A stretch of 64,000 bases of DNA, taken from NCBI GenBank assembly GCA_902489475.1, contig CABUAH010000001.1, positions 53,700-117,699 of the forward strand, read 5' to 3'. This DNA is from an uncultured Oscillospiraceae bacterium (GTDB lineage: Bacteria > Bacillota > Clostridia > Oscillospirales > Ruminococcaceae). The translations under genes and the position numbers were made by a program. The notes under the pieces were generated by a model. The model worked only from the letters and a program-made list of their open reading frames with translations, ran no database searches and was not told where the DNA came from. The number at the start of each line of letters is the position of its first letter. Within the stretch, counting starts at the first letter, position 1. This document shows, one piece after another, positions 7,527 through 18,146 of this stretch.

Positions 7527-9500
7527 ATGAGCAAAAAATCAAATAGTTTTAACGCTAAATCAGAAAACACAGCGTTGAAAAGGGAGCGTAAGCGTAATTC
7601 GTTGAGCGGGATTAAAGACGATGAGCTTACAGGTCTTTTGACTGTCGCTATGCCCAAAAAAGGCAGATCTAATGCAAAAAGTTCCGCTTCGTCAAAACAA
7701 AAGCAGGCAGAAGGTACTAAAAAGCAGACAAAATCATTGCCTGCAAGACAAAAAACAAGCCGTAAGCCGTCAACAGCGACAAATACGAGATCTGCTTCAA
7801 AAACTTCACAGAATTCACAGAGGAAAAATACTCCTAAGCGTTCTACTCCGCTTAAAATAATACCGCTTGGCGGACTTAATGAAATCGGAAAGAATATGAC
7901 GGTAATAGAATGTGCAAACGATATTTTTATTATCGACTGCGGACTTATGTTTCCCGATTCGGAAATGCTAGGCGTTGACCTTGTTTTGCCCGATTACACA
8001 TATTTAGAGAAAAATGTTGACAAGATAAGAGGAATCGTATTAACTCACGGACATGAAGATCATATCGGCGGACTTCCTTATTTCTTAAACAAGATAAATG
8101 TTCCTGTTTACGGAACAAGACTTACTATCGGACTTGTCGAGGGAAAGCTTAAAGAGGCTGGTCTTTTGGGGAGCGTAAAGCTTTCAGTTGTAAAGCCGGG
8201 AGAAACCGTAAAGTTTGGCTGTATGGCAGTTGAACTTATACGAGTTAATCATTCTATTCCTGACGCTGTAGGTATGGCTATTTTTACGCCTGCCGGAATT
8301 TTGGTTCATACTGGTGATTTCAAAGTCGATTTTACACCTATCGAAGGAGGAACCATTGACCTTGCAAGATTTGCAGAGCTTGGAAACAGAGGTGTTTTGG
8401 CTCTTATGTCGGATTCGACAAACTCTGAGCGTCCCGGATTTACAATGAGCGAACGCAAGGTCGGAGAAAGCTTCTCAAAGCTTTTTCAAAAAGCTGACGG
8501 GAAGAGAATTATAATAGCGACTTTTGCTTCTAATATTCATCGTGTACAGCAGATAATCGACCGTGCAATAAAGGACGACAGAAAGGTTGCTGTTTCCGGA
8601 AGAAGCATGGTTAACGTAATGCAAAAGGGAAGAGAGCTCGGCTATTTAAAATGTCCTGACAATATTTTAATAGATATTGAGGAAATAAATAAATATCCTC
8701 CTGAAAAGCTTGTTATAATCACAACCGGAAGTCAGGGAGAGCCTATGTCTGCGCTTACAAGAATGGCAAGAAACGAGCATAGACAGGTATCTATAACACC
8801 GCTTGATTTTATAATTATTTCCGCAACGCCTATTCCTGGAAATGAAAAGGGTGTCACGAATGTTGTAAACAGCCTTATGAAGCTCGGTGCAGAGGTAATA
8901 TACGAATCAATGTATGATGTACATGTTTCAGGACACGCTTGCCAAGAGGAGCAAAAGATGCTTCTTTCATTGGTAAAGCCGAAGTATTTTATTCCTGTTC
9001 ACGGCGAGTATAAGCATTTGTCAAGACATGCACAAACTGCGAATTCTACCGGAATAGATTACAAAAATATAATTATTGCAGATTTGGGAAGCGTCATAGA
9101 AACAGATGGCGTTGACATGAGAATAACGGGTTCGGTAACTGCCGGCAAGGTTTTGGTTGACGGACTCGGCGTCGGAGATGTCGGAGTAATAGTTCTTCGT
9201 GACAGAAAGCATTTAGCGGAGGACGGACTTATAATTGCCGTTGCTGCAATTGACGGTGAAAATCGTACAATTATCTCAGGCCCTGATATAGTATCCCGTG
9301 GATTTGTATATGTGAGAGAAGCGGAGGAGCTTTTAGATGGAGCAAAGGATATATTGTATGACTGCCTCCAGAGCTGCCTTGACCATTCAGTTTATGAATG
9401 GAGCGTAATGAAGAACAAAATGAAGGAATCGCTTTCAAATTACATTTATCAAAGGACAAAGCGAAGCCCTATGATACTTCCGATAATAATGGAAGTTTAG
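7527..9500 (+). CDS. rnj: Ribonuclease J
   Basis: A zinc-dependent 5'-3' exo/endonuclease for mRNA turnover and rRNA maturation. The catalytic core starts at about residue 108 with the metallo-beta-lactamase motif HGHEDH (174-179), then the inserted beta-CASP domain and a C-terminal domain. The chosen ATG gives 657 residues and has GGAAAG about ten bases upstream; a GTG 42 bases earlier is in frame but less well placed. The first 108 residues are a Lys/Arg/Ser/Gln-rich low-complexity tail absent from Bacillus RNase J, probably a disordered RNA- or ribosome-contacting extension. Expression may be controlled by the leader terminator. Confidence 0.93.
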   Translation: MSKKSNSFNAKSENTALKRERKRNSLSGIKDDELTGLLTVAMPKKGRSNAKSSASSKQKQAEGTKKQTKSLPARQKTSRKPSTATNTRSASKTSQNSQRKNTPKRSTPLKIIPLGGLNEIGKNMTVIECANDIFIIDCGLMFPDSEMLGVDLVLPDYTYLEKNVDKIRGIVLTHGHEDHIGGLPYFLNKINVPVYGTRLTIGLVEGKLKEAGLLGSVKLSVVKPGETVKFGCMAVELIRVNHSIPDAVGMAIFTPAGILVHTGDFKVDFTPIEGGTIDLARFAELGNRGVLALMSDSTNSERPGFTMSERKVGESFSKLFQKADGKRIIIATFASNIHRVQQIIDRAIKDDRKVAVSGRSMVNVMQKGRELGYLKCPDNILIDIEEINKYPPEKLVIITTGSQGEPMSALTRMARNEHRQVSITPLDFIIISATPIPGNEKGVTNVVNSLMKLGAEVIYESMYDVHVSGHACQEEQKMLLSLVKPKYFIPVHGEYKHLSRHAQTANSTGIDYKNIIIADLGSVIETDGVDMRITGSVTAGKVLVDGLGVGDVGVIVLRDRKHLAEDGLIIAVAAIDGENRTIISGPDIVSRGFVYVREAEELLDGAKDILYDCLQSCLDHSVYEWSVMKNKMKESLSNYIYQRTKRSPMILPIIMEV

Positions 9501-9501
9501 T

Positions 9502-9599
9502 TTAATTCGTAATGCATAATGAGTAATGCGTAATTATGAATTGACAGTTGACAATGGAAAATGGATAATTAATTCGGAATGCGGAGTGCGGAATTCGAA
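9502..9599 (+). repeat. Degenerate heptanucleotide tandem repeat
   Basis: About fourteen consecutive 7-base units can be laid out with no gap, such as GTAATGC, ATAATGA, GTAATGC, GTAATTA, then ACAATGG, AAAATGG, and finally ATGCGGA, GTGCGGA. The period is 7 with drifting consensus. It begins immediately after the rnj stop and has no coding capacity of note. Confidence 0.6.
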
Positions 9600-9702
9600 A
9601 TTAATGTATGTAAAAGATTGAATTTGAGGGTTTTATTATCCGCACATTTTCCTAGAATTGCTCTCAAAAAGCAAAAAATGCAGATGCAAGAAGTTAGAAA
9701 AT

Positions 9703-9731
9703 TTGTAATCAGCGAGCATTTGAGTTATTAT
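9703..9731 (+). promoter_or_regulatory. Promoter for gdpP-rplI-dnaB-tilS
   Basis: TTGTAA at 9703-9708, 17-base spacer, TATTAT at 9726-9731; start near 9738, about 39 bases before the gdpP ATG. Confidence 0.55.
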
Positions 9732-9776
9732 AAATTATTCGGTACATTTTGTTCCGAATAAGGGAGGATTTAAACT

Positions 9777-11762
9777 ATGAAAAAGAAAGCGCAGATACCT
9801 TTAATAGCTGCGTTTATGTTGCTTTGCATATCGGCAGTGTTAACAGCAATTTATATAATTGCCGGAACCAGTGAAAGAAATATAGGAATTGCGTCATTAG
9901 TGATTGATGCAATAATGATCCTGGTAATCTTGCTGTATTTCTTTGTTTCCGAAAGCCGAAAGCTGAGGTACATTGCGAAGATGTCGCATGATTTAAAGTA
10001 TACTCAAAGAGAAACTCTTTACAACTTTCCGGCGCCTGTTTTGATTATAGACAACGACAGAACGGTAGTTTGGGTAAATGATCGTTTTTCAAGGGAACTT
10101 TTTGCGGAAAGCGATGCCTTCGGAATGAAAGTATCTGATTTGTTCTTTGTGAACTTTGATATGATGTTTCATGAGCAGGGAACGGTCGTTAAAATTCACG
10201 ACAAATATTACGTTGCTAAGGCTACAAGGCCTGAAAAAGAAGTAAATGGCCTTATAATGATTTATCTGAATGATGAAACTGAATACAGAAAGCTACAGAA
10301 CGAGCATATGCTTTCGCATCCGTCTGTCATGATTATTTCAGTCGATAACTATGACGATGCACTTCAAAATTCAAGAGCGAGTGAAAAAAGTACGATTGTC
10401 GGAGAAATCGAAAGGCTCGTCGAGGATTTTATTGATTCTACAACGGGTATTGCAATAAATATTTCTTCTTCAAGGTTTGTTGTAGTAATTGAAGAAAGGC
10501 ATTTAAGAAGCTGTATTGAAAATAAATTCGATATTTTAAATAAGGCGAGAGATATTTTAGTCGGAGGAAGCCAGCCTATAACACTTTCGATCGGAATCGG
10601 AAAGGATGCGGTTACTCTTTCTCAAAGCGAGGCATATGCAAGACAAGCTCTCGATATGTGTTTGGGAAGAGGCGGAGATCAGGTCGCAATCAAAAACGAA
10701 TCAGGATTTGAGTTTTATGGCGGAGTTTCAAAGGGATATGAGCGGAGAACAAAGGTCAGAAGCCGTGTAATTGCAAATGCCGTTTCGGAAATTGTAAAAG
10801 AATCAGATACAGTATTCGTAATGGGCCACAAAAACGGCGATCTTGACAGCATAGGTTCAGCAACCGGACTTTGTGCGGCAATAAGGAATTTGGGAAAACA
10901 GTCGTTTGTGGTATGTGATCTTGAGAATAATCTTGCGACGGTTATGATAAATCACATTAACGCCAACGAAAAGGATACCTACTACATACCGCCGCAAATG
11001 GCTATGTCGATAAAAACGGAAAAAAGCTCGTTGGTTATTGTAGATACGCACAATCCTGATATTTTAGACAGCACTGAGTTTTATAAAATGTTCGATAAAG
11101 TAATTGTTATTGATCACCACAGAAGAATGGTAAACTCGGTTGACAATGCAGTTATATTTTATAATGAGCCGAATGCTTCATCCGCATCTGAAATGGTAGC
11201 AGAGCTTGTGCAATATTTATCCGAGAATACCAGACTTGCACCTCACATTGCTGAGAGCTTGCTTGCAGGAATAATGCTCGATACCAAGAATTTTGTCATG
11301 AAAACAGGCGTAAGAACTTTTGAAGCAGCGGCATACTTGAAACGGCAGGGTGCAGATACGATTGCCGTCAAAACAATGTTTGCAACCCCTATTGACACGT
11401 ATCGGGAGAAGTCAAAGCTTATAAACGAGGCTGAGATTTACGGCACTTGTGCAATAGCGGTAGGTGATGGCAACAACGATGCAGTTAGGCTTGCAGCAGC
11501 ACAGGCGGCAGATGAGCTTTTGGGAATTACAGGAATACAGGCTGCTTTTGTGCTTTATGAAAGCAACGCAATGACTGCAATGAGCGCAAGAAGCATGGGA
11601 AATGTAAATGTTCAGGTTATTATGGAAGCGCTCGGCGGAGGCGGACATCACAATATGGCAGGAACACAGGTGAATATGAAGCTTAATGCAGCAAAAGAAA
11701 AGCTTAAAGAAGTGCTTTCTGAAAATGTTGAAGGATATTCTGAAAGAGTTAAGGAGAATTAG
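9777..11762 (+). CDS. gdpP: Cyclic-di-AMP phosphodiesterase GdpP (DHH/DHHA1 family)
   Basis: Membrane-bound phosphodiesterase that hydrolyses c-di-AMP to pApA, controlling potassium and cell-wall homeostasis. Of 661 residues, two membrane segments occupy about 8-30 and 38-57, followed by a PAS-like domain (about 80-175) and a degenerate GGDEF domain (about 180-305). The DHH phosphoesterase shows GHKNGDLDS at 350-358, VDTH at 422-425 and DHH at 446-448, and DHHA1 ends in [10 protein letters not shown]. Metal-binding residues look complete. It starts the gdpP-rplI-dnaB cluster typical of Firmicutes, with the rplI ATG three bases after its stop. Confidence 0.93.
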   Translation: MKKKAQIPLIAAFMLLCISAVLTAIYIIAGTSERNIGIASLVIDAIMILVILLYFFVSESRKLRYIAKMSHDLKYTQRETLYNFPAPVLIIDNDRTVVWVNDRFSRELFAESDAFGMKVSDLFFVNFDMMFHEQGTVVKIHDKYYVAKATRPEKEVNGLIMIYLNDETEYRKLQNEHMLSHPSVMIISVDNYDDALQNSRASEKSTIVGEIERLVEDFIDSTTGIAINISSSRFVVVIEERHLRSCIENKFDILNKARDILVGGSQPITLSIGIGKDAVTLSQSEAYARQALDMCLGRGGDQVAIKNESGFEFYGGVSKGYERRTKVRSRVIANAVSEIVKESDTVFVMGHKNGDLDSIGSATGLCAAIRNLGKQSFVVCDLENNLATVMINHINANEKDTYYIPPQMAMSIKTEKSSLVIVDTHNPDILDSTEFYKMFDKVIVIDHHRRMVNSVDNAVIFYNEPNASSASEMVAELVQYLSENTRLAPHIAESLLAGIMLDTKNFVMKTGVRTFEAAAYLKRQGADTIAVKTMFATPIDTYREKSKLINEAEIYGTCAIAVGDGNNDAVRLAAAQAADELLGITGIQAAFVLYESNAMTAMSARSMGNVNVQVIMEALGGGGHHNMAGTQVNMKLNAAKEKLKEVLSENVEGYSERVKEN

Positions 11763-11764
11763 AT

Positions 11765-12214
11765 ATGAAGGTTATATTTTTAAAAGACGTAAAAGGATCG
11801 GGTAAAGCCGGCGAGATAAAAAATGTTGCGGACGGATATGCAAGAAATCTTTTGCTTGCAAAAGGACTCGCAGTTGAGGCAACAAACAAAAACTTAAACG
11901 AGCTTAAAGGAAAGCAGGAATCTGCTCAGCACAAAAAGGATGTTGAAAAAGCGGATAATGAACAGGTGAAGAATGCTTTAAACTCAAAGACGGTAGTAAT
12001 AAAAGCAAAGGCCGGAAACGGAGGAAAGCTTTTCGGTGCAGTTACTCCGGCATTTATAGCGCAGGAGATTGAAAAGCAGTATGGAGTAAAAATAGATAAG
12101 AAAAAAATCTCGTTAAAGGGCGGAGATATAAAAACCTACGGGGATTTTGAAGCAGGAGTAAAACTGACGCAGGGTGTTTCTTTCTCGGTTAAAGTATCAG
12201 TTAGTGAAGAATAA
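11765..12214 (+). CDS. rplI: 50S ribosomal protein L9
   Basis: A 149-residue protein with the L9 N-terminal 23S rRNA-binding domain ([28 protein letters not shown] form), a long connecting helix at about 45-78 and the C-terminal domain with [15 protein letters not shown]. Length is standard. AAGGAGAAT precedes the ATG. It lies between gdpP and dnaB, the usual Firmicutes arrangement, and should be co-transcribed with both. Confidence 0.97.
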   Translation: MKVIFLKDVKGSGKAGEIKNVADGYARNLLLAKGLAVEATNKNLNELKGKQESAQHKKDVEKADNEQVKNALNSKTVVIKAKAGNGGKLFGAVTPAFIAQEIEKQYGVKIDKKKISLKGGDIKTYGDFEAGVKLTQGVSFSVKVSVSEE

Positions 12215-12235
12215 ATCATTTGAGGGAAGTATATA

Positions 12236-13579
12236 ATGGATTTTGTATCGGATACAGGTTACTCGCAGCTTCCTGTTAGCTTGGAAGCTGAGCAAACCGT
12301 TCTCGGAGGAGTATTAATAGACTCAAGAACGGCTCTGCCGATAGTAATAGAACGTGTTAAGGCTGACTTTTTCTACAGTGAACAGCATAAGTCTATTTTT
12401 GCTATAATGCAGAGGATGTTTACGTCAAATCAAAATGTCGATATTCTAACTGTTGCAAACGAGGCCCAGAGAATGGGTGTGTTTGAAACGGAGGCAATGG
12501 CAAGAACATATCTTAAGGGAATGGCGGAAAGTGTTCCAAGCGTTTCAAATATCGACAGTTATTGTGACATTTTAGAGGAAAAATACTATTTGCGTTCCTT
12601 GATAATTGCATCTAGGGAGATAATCGACAATGCACAAAATTCTTCTTTGGATGCAAAAACTCTGCTTGACAGTGCCGAACAGAAAATTTACGATATAAGA
12701 AAAGGCAAGGACGCAGAGGGACTCATAAAAATTGAGAGTATTATTTTGGACTCGTATCAGCATCTTCAGCAGATAACGGGCGAGGATAAGGATAAATATT
12801 TAGGTGCTAAAACCGGATTTTCAAAGCTCGACCAAATTACAAGCGGACTTAACAAATCCGACCTTATTATAGTTGCAGCAAGACCGGGTATGGGAAAATC
12901 TGCATTTGCGCTCAATGTCGCTACTAATATGTGTAAAAGAAGCAATAAGGAAGTTGCGATATTTTCTCTTGAGATGGGTAAGGAGCAGATGGTTACCCGT
13001 ATGCTTTCGAGCGAATCTTTAGTCAGCAACGGAGTTTTGCGTTCGGGAAATCTTGAGGTAGAGGACTGGAATAAGCTCGCTGAAGGTGCGGCTTCTCTTT
13101 CGGAAATGCCTATATTTATTGATGACACGGCAGGAGTTACCGTGCCACAGATGAAAGCAAAGCTTCGACGAATGAGAAATTTGGGACTTGTTGTTATCGA
13201 CTATCTCCAGCTTATGGAGAGTGCAAACAAACATTCAAACAGAGTTACCGAGGTTTCGGAGATCACAAGACAGCTAAAGCTAATGGCAAAGGAGCTTAAT
13301 GTTCCTGTAATATGTCTTTCACAGCTTGCCAGAGGTCCTGAGAACAGACAGGATCACCGGCCTATGCTCGCCGATTTGCGTGAATCCGGTTCTATCGAGC
13401 AGGATGCAGATATTGTTTTGTTTTTGTACCGTGATGGATATTACAATGAGGAGATTGAAAATCAAAGCGAAGCTGAATGTATAATATCCAAAAACCGACA
13501 CGGTGAAACGGGAACGGTAAAGCTTGCATGGCTTGGTGAATACACGCTCTTCAGAAGTCTTGATAACACGGTAAGATAA
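12236..13579 (+). CDS. dnaB: Replicative DNA helicase DnaB
   Basis: Hexameric 5'-3' helicase that unwinds the fork and interacts with primase. The 447-residue protein has the N-terminal helical domain (about 15-115) and a RecA-like ATPase domain with Walker A ARPGMGKSAFALN, Walker B VVIDYLQLM and arginine-finger region GSIEQDADIVLFLYRDGYY near the C terminus. No intein is present and the length is normal. GAGGGAAG precedes the ATG. It is third in the gdpP operon and is followed by an intercistronic hairpin. Confidence 0.97.
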   Translation: MDFVSDTGYSQLPVSLEAEQTVLGGVLIDSRTALPIVIERVKADFFYSEQHKSIFAIMQRMFTSNQNVDILTVANEAQRMGVFETEAMARTYLKGMAESVPSVSNIDSYCDILEEKYYLRSLIIASREIIDNAQNSSLDAKTLLDSAEQKIYDIRKGKDAEGLIKIESIILDSYQHLQQITGEDKDKYLGAKTGFSKLDQITSGLNKSDLIIVAARPGMGKSAFALNVATNMCKRSNKEVAIFSLEMGKEQMVTRMLSSESLVSNGVLRSGNLEVEDWNKLAEGAASLSEMPIFIDDTAGVTVPQMKAKLRRMRNLGLVVIDYLQLMESANKHSNRVTEVSEITRQLKLMAKELNVPVICLSQLARGPENRQDHRPMLADLRESGSIEQDADIVLFLYRDGYYNEEIENQSEAECIISKNRHGETGTVKLAWLGEYTLFRSLDNTVR

Positions 13580-13587
13580 AATTTTAC

Positions 13588-13616
13588 AGCACCGTCTGAA
13601 TAATTCACTCGGTGCT
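13588..13616 (+). other. Intercistronic hairpin after dnaB
   Basis: AGCACCG at 13588-13594 pairs with CGGTGCT at 13610-13616. There is no T-run, so it is more likely an mRNA stability or processing element than a terminator. Confidence 0.5.
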
Positions 13617-13640
13617 TAATGTGTTTTAAAAGGAGTTTTT

Positions 13641-14969
13641 ATGCTTTTAGATAAAGTATATGAGTTTTTGGTAAAAAACAATATTTTTTCAAGCGGTGAC
13701 AGAATTCTCGTAGCTTTGTCGGGAGGTGCTGACAGCACTGCTTTACTTTCTGTTTTATGTTCTCTTAAACAAAAGCTCAGAACGGAAGTATCTGCGCTTC
13801 ATATGAATCATAATCTTCGGGGAGAGGAAAGTGTTCGTGATGAGGAATTTTGCAGGGATTTGTGTAAGAAGCTTGGCGTAAAGCTTACGGTCGTAAGTGA
13901 GGACGTATCAAGGTTTTGCAAAGAAAATTCTCTTTCGACCGAAGAGGGAGCAAGAATTCTGCGCTACCGTGCGCTTGAGGGTGAGCCGTGCGACAAGATA
14001 GCAACGGCACATACTTTGAACGATTCCTTTGAAACCTGCCTTTTTAATCTTGCAAGAGGAACGGCACTCAAGGGCTTGACGGGAATTTCTTGTAAAAGAG
14101 GAAAAATAGTGCGTCCGTTTATTGAGGTCACAAGAGCTGAGATAGAGGAGTATCTTTCACAAATAAATCAGAATTATGTAACCGATTCCACTAATCTGAC
14201 AAATGATTATAAGCGAAATTTTATACGGCATGAGATCGTGCCGAAAATGCTCACGGTAAATCCTAAAGCGCTTGAAAATTTCAAAAATACAGCCAATGCT
14301 TTAAACAATGACGAGGAGTTTTTAAAAAGCTATACGGAGAAAGTGTTTGGAAGCATAAAGCTTGAAAAGGGATACTGTACAGAAAAAATTTTGAAGGAAT
14401 CTCCTGCTGTTGTAAACCGAATAGCTGCGATGATTTTAAATGAGAATGATATAGAAGTAAGTACAAATCGCATAAACGATTTAAAATGTACGATGGTAAA
14501 GGGGAAAAAAATAAATCTTTTAAAGAATGTGTACAGCTTCCTCAATGCAAACGGAAATTTAACAGTCGGAGAGAGCGAGGAGCTTTCTTGGATTGCTGTC
14601 GAGAAAAGCATAGAGTTAAATAAAGCGGAAGATTTTTTTGATAAGAGAGTGTTAATTAAAACGTCATGTGAAAATGAATTTAATACATTGTTCACAATGT
14701 TTGAACTGGACTGTGATAAAATTAAAGGCAGCATTGTTTTAAGGAACCGAAAAAGCGGGGACAAGGTGAAGTTTTTGCGTCATCAGCATACAACGCTTTT
14801 AAAAAAAGCGTACAGCAGTAAATTAGAACCGCAGCAAAGGATAAATAATGTTATTTTGAGCGACAGCGAGGGAATAATATTTGTTGAGAATTTTTCAGTA
14901 GCAGATAGAGTTCGGGTGGATGAAAACACAAAAAACAAAGCTTATGTTATAATTGAAAAGAATTGGTAA
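13641..14969 (+). CDS. tilS: tRNA(Ile)-lysidine synthase
   Basis: Modifies C34 of the CAU-anticodon isoleucine tRNA to lysidine so that it reads AUA. The PP-loop ATP site SGGADS is at residues 27-32, followed by HMNHNLRGEES and the ARILRYRAL segment characteristic of TilS. A weaker C-terminal domain contains RNRKSGDKVKFLRHQHTTLLKK, the tRNA acceptor-contacting part. Length of 442 residues is typical. AGGAG precedes the ATG. In many Firmicutes hpt lies between tilS and ftsH; here it is missing and ftsH follows after 135 bases. Confidence 0.95.
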   Translation: MLLDKVYEFLVKNNIFSSGDRILVALSGGADSTALLSVLCSLKQKLRTEVSALHMNHNLRGEESVRDEEFCRDLCKKLGVKLTVVSEDVSRFCKENSLSTEEGARILRYRALEGEPCDKIATAHTLNDSFETCLFNLARGTALKGLTGISCKRGKIVRPFIEVTRAEIEEYLSQINQNYVTDSTNLTNDYKRNFIRHEIVPKMLTVNPKALENFKNTANALNNDEEFLKSYTEKVFGSIKLEKGYCTEKILKESPAVVNRIAAMILNENDIEVSTNRINDLKCTMVKGKKINLLKNVYSFLNANGNLTVGESEELSWIAVEKSIELNKAEDFFDKRVLIKTSCENEFNTLFTMFELDCDKIKGSIVLRNRKSGDKVKFLRHQHTTLLKKAYSSKLEPQQRINNVILSDSEGIIFVENFSVADRVRVDENTKNKAYVIIEKNW

Positions 14970-15104
14970 CAAATATCATATGATTATCACAATAATATAT
15001 TATATTGAGCGTGGCGATTTTGCCGATGAGTTAGATAATCCGATTTGTTTATTAAAACGAAAAATTATTATGTGAATAAATGAAATAGAAAAAGGAGTGG
15101 AAAG

Positions 15105-16994
15105 ATGAAAGGTAACAAAAACAAAAGCTTACTTGTATATCTTTTAGTTTCAGCCGCTGTGATTTTCGGACTTGTATTTTTACTTAATAACATTTCAAGT
15201 CCTAAAAACAGTGATGTAAAGTATTCGGAGGTTTTGGCGCAATTCGATGAACTTAAGGTTTCGGAATTTGAACTTGATCTCGGAAGCGGAGAGCTTAAGT
15301 ATACTCTTAAAGACGACGACGTTTCAAAGCTCCGTTCGGGACAGTATGCGCATACTTATAAAGTGCCGTCGGTAACTGCTTTTTACAACAGATTGTTTAA
15401 TGAGAGCTATGACTATCAGAAGCTTTATAATGCAGAAAACGAAGATAAACCTTTGAAGATGAATATGATAGAGGTTAAGGATAATAGCTTTTGGTTAAGT
15501 CTTTTGCCTACAATTTTGATTCTGGGATCAATGATCTTGCTGTTTGTGCTTATGATGAAAAGTCAGGGGAGCGGTAAAATCGGTGGATTCGGAAAATCAA
15601 ATGCCAAGCATCATTTAAATACGGGGAAGAAGGCTACCTTTGCTGATGTTGCGGGAGCTGATGAGGAAAAGGAAGAGCTTAAGGAGATAGTAGATTTCCT
15701 TAAAAATCCTAAAAAGTTTGATGCAATCGGCGCAAGAGTTCCTAAGGGAGTTTTGCTTATGGGACCTCCGGGAACAGGTAAAACCCTTTTGGCGAGAGCA
15801 GTTGCAGGAGAAGCGGGAGTGCCGTTTTTCTCAATTTCAGGTTCTGATTTCGTTGAAATGTTTGTCGGTGTCGGAGCTTCAAGGGTAAGAGATCTTTTCG
15901 GAGAGGCAAAGAAAAATGCACCTGCTATCATATTTATAGACGAGATTGATGCGGTAGGACGTCAAAGAGGAGCAGGACTCGGCGGCGGACATGATGAAAG
16001 AGAGCAGACTTTAAACCAGCTCCTTGTTGAAATGGACGGATTTGCTGGTAATGAAGGAATTATAGTTATGGCGGCAACAAACCGACGTGACATTCTTGAT
16101 CCTGCGCTTTTGCGTCCGGGTAGATTTGACAGGCAAATTTTAGTTTCTTATCCTGATGTAAAGGGAAGAGAAGAGATATTAAAGGTCCATGCAAAGAACA
16201 AACCGTTAGCTCCTGATGTTGATCTTAAGACTATTGCCAAAACAACAGTCGGATTTACGGGAGCTGACCTTGAAAACCTTATAAATGAAGCGAGCCTTTT
16301 GGCTGCTAGAAACAACAGGAAAGCGATAACAAAGGAGGATATGGAGGAAGCGTCCATTAAAGTTATTGCAGGACCTGAGAAGAAGTCAAAGGTAGTTACG
16401 GAAAACGAAAAGAAGCTTACCTCTTATCACGAAGCAGGTCATGCGATCTGCACATATTATTGCAGCTCTCAGGATAAGGTTCATCAGGTTTCTATTATCC
16501 CAAGAGGAATGGCAGGAGGATATACCCTTTCGCTGCCTGAAAAGGATAAATCCTTTGTTTCTAAGAATGAGATGAGAGAAAATATAGTCGTTTTACTTGG
16601 CGGACGAGTAGCTGAAAAAATTGTTTTAGACGATATTTCAACAGGTGCATCAAATGACCTTGAAAGAGCTACTTCGACTGCAAGAGATATGGTTACACGG
16701 TACGGATTTTCCGATAATCTCGGTCCTGTGGTTTACGGACATGATGAGTCGCAGGTTTTCTTAGGAAGAGATTATGCCGGAGGAAATCATTATTCCGAGG
16801 CTATAGCCGCTCAGATAGATAACGAGATAAGAGATCTTATAGAAAGCTGTTTTGAGGACGCTGAAAAGCTGTTAAGAGAGCATATCGACAAGCTCCACGA
16901 TGTTGCAAGATACCTGTTTACGCATGAGAAGATTGACGGAAACGAGTTTGAAGCAATAATGGAAGGAACGCTTTCTGCTGATAATGAAGAATAG
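15105..16994 (+). CDS. ftsH: ATP-dependent zinc metalloprotease FtsH
   Basis: Membrane AAA+ protease that degrades regulators and misassembled membrane proteins. Two membrane segments are at about 10-27 and 130-151, flanking a small extracytoplasmic domain. Walker A GPPGTGKT is at 220-227, followed by Walker B IIFIDEID, the second-region-of-homology arginines and the zinc site HEAGH near residue 445. The 629-residue length is normal. AAGGAG precedes the ATG. A strong terminator follows, so it ends a transcription unit. Confidence 0.97.
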   Translation: MKGNKNKSLLVYLLVSAAVIFGLVFLLNNISSPKNSDVKYSEVLAQFDELKVSEFELDLGSGELKYTLKDDDVSKLRSGQYAHTYKVPSVTAFYNRLFNESYDYQKLYNAENEDKPLKMNMIEVKDNSFWLSLLPTILILGSMILLFVLMMKSQGSGKIGGFGKSNAKHHLNTGKKATFADVAGADEEKEELKEIVDFLKNPKKFDAIGARVPKGVLLMGPPGTGKTLLARAVAGEAGVPFFSISGSDFVEMFVGVGASRVRDLFGEAKKNAPAIIFIDEIDAVGRQRGAGLGGGHDEREQTLNQLLVEMDGFAGNEGIIVMAATNRRDILDPALLRPGRFDRQILVSYPDVKGREEILKVHAKNKPLAPDVDLKTIAKTTVGFTGADLENLINEASLLAARNNRKAITKEDMEEASIKVIAGPEKKSKVVTENEKKLTSYHEAGHAICTYYCSSQDKVHQVSIIPRGMAGGYTLSLPEKDKSFVSKNEMRENIVVLLGGRVAEKIVLDDISTGASNDLERATSTARDMVTRYGFSDNLGPVVYGHDESQVFLGRDYAGGNHYSEAIAAQIDNEIRDLIESCFEDAEKLLREHIDKLHDVARYLFTHEKIDGNEFEAIMEGTLSADNEE

Positions 16995-17017
16995 ATAGAC
17001 TCACGATAATTTAACAG

Positions 17018-17045
17018 GGCGGACAGATCAGTCCGCCTTTTGCTT
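17018..17045 (+). terminator. Intrinsic terminator after ftsH
   Basis: GGCGGAC at 17018-17024 pairs perfectly with GTCCGCC at 17031-17037, loop of six, followed by TTTTGCTTT. Confidence 0.88.
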
Positions 17046-17068
17046 TGCGGTTATAATTTCGGAATGCC

Positions 17069-17097
17069 TTTACAATTTACAAAAACTGTGCTAGAAT
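17069..17097 (+). promoter_or_regulatory. Promoter for metA
   Basis: TTTACA at 17069-17074, 17-base spacer, TAGAAT at 17092-17097. The predicted leader is only about 30 bases, too short for an S-box riboswitch or T-box. Confidence 0.65.
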
Positions 17098-17132
17098 ATC
17101 AATATTCCCCAAAATAGAAAGGAGTGAGGATT

Positions 17133-18050
17133 ATGCCTATTAAAATACCAAACGGGCTTCCTGCGTTTAAAACGCTTGCTGAGGACAGAATTATGGTCAT
17201 TGATGACGAAAGAGCAACTCATCAGGATATAAGACCGCTTGAAATAGCAATCCTCAATCTTATGCCGAAAAAGATTGAAACCGAAACACAGCTTTTAAGG
17301 CTTTTGAGCAATACGCCTTTACAAATAAATATCGAGCTTTTACAGACGGCGAGCCATGATTCAAAAAATACGCCTCAAGAGCATATGTTTAAGTTTTATA
17401 CAACCTTCGATAAAATAAAGTATAGATATTTTGACGGACTTATAATAACAGGAGCTCCGGTTGAACAGATTGAATTTGAGGATGTGGATTACTGGAACGA
17501 GTTGTGCGAGATAATGGAATGGAGCAAATCTCACGTTTATTCCACAATACATATTTGTTGGGGTGCACAGGCAGGACTTTTTTATCATTACGGTATAAAA
17601 AAGTATCCGCTTGACAAAAAGATGTTCGGAGTTTTTAAGCATAAGGTTTTAAATCCAAGACATCCTATTCTAAACGGATTTGACGATATATTTTTGGTGC
17701 CTCATTCAAGACATACTGAGGTTAGAAGAAGTGACATTGAAAAAATACCTGAGCTTGAAATACTTGCGGAATCGGATGCTGCGGGAATTGACATTGTCGG
17801 AGATAAGTCGATGAGAAGATTCTTTATCTTCGGACACCGTGAATACGATAAGAGAACATTGGCAAACGAGTATTTCAGAGATTTAGAAAAAGGGCTGCCG
17901 ATAGATATTCCGATTAATTATTTTCCTGATGATAATCCAAATAATAAACCTCTTCATACGTGGATTTGTCACGCAAACTTAATGTTTTCAAACTGGCTCA
18001 ATTTCATAGTATATCCGGGAACGCCGTTTGATTTGACAGAAATAAAGTAA
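17133..18050 (+). CDS. metA: Homoserine O-acetyltransferase (MetA family)
   Basis: Acylates homoserine in the first committed step of methionine synthesis. The ATG at 17133 gives 305 residues and has AAAGGAG upstream; a GTG nine bases earlier is in frame but overlaps the ribosome binding site. The catalytic Cys is residue 142 (HICWGAQAG) and the His/Glu pair lies in FGHREYD. Residue 111 is Glu (GAPVEQ). In this family Glu111 goes with acetyl-CoA and Gly111 with succinyl-CoA, so I predict acetyltransferase activity despite the usual succinyltransferase label. It is a monocistronic unit flanked by terminators. Confidence 0.93.
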   Translation: MPIKIPNGLPAFKTLAEDRIMVIDDERATHQDIRPLEIAILNLMPKKIETETQLLRLLSNTPLQINIELLQTASHDSKNTPQEHMFKFYTTFDKIKYRYFDGLIITGAPVEQIEFEDVDYWNELCEIMEWSKSHVYSTIHICWGAQAGLFYHYGIKKYPLDKKMFGVFKHKVLNPRHPILNGFDDIFLVPHSRHTEVRRSDIEKIPELEILAESDAAGIDIVGDKSMRRFFIFGHREYDKRTLANEYFRDLEKGLPIDIPINYFPDDNPNNKPLHTWICHANLMFSNWLNFIVYPGTPFDLTEIK

Positions 18051-18056
18051 GTTATG

Positions 18057-18090
18057 TAAAACAGTCGAGATTTTTTTCGGCTGTTTTTTT
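18057..18090 (+). terminator. Intrinsic terminator after metA
   Basis: AAAACAGTCGA pairs with TCGGCTGTTTT (one G-U), followed by a T-run ending at 18090. Confidence 0.85.
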
Positions 18091-18146
18091 ATGCTGTAAA
18101 ATACAAAAGTCAAAGATAACTTCTTGTATTTTGTAAAAAGCCGCCT

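Noticed and set aside
9579..9761. Sixty-codon ORF between rnj and gdpP
   Set aside because: It overlaps the heptamer repeat and the gdpP promoter, has no RBS and shows no protein-like pattern.
16995..17132. Possible S-box or T-box riboswitch ahead of metA
   Set aside because: The only structure is the ftsH terminator; the predicted metA leader is about 30 bases.
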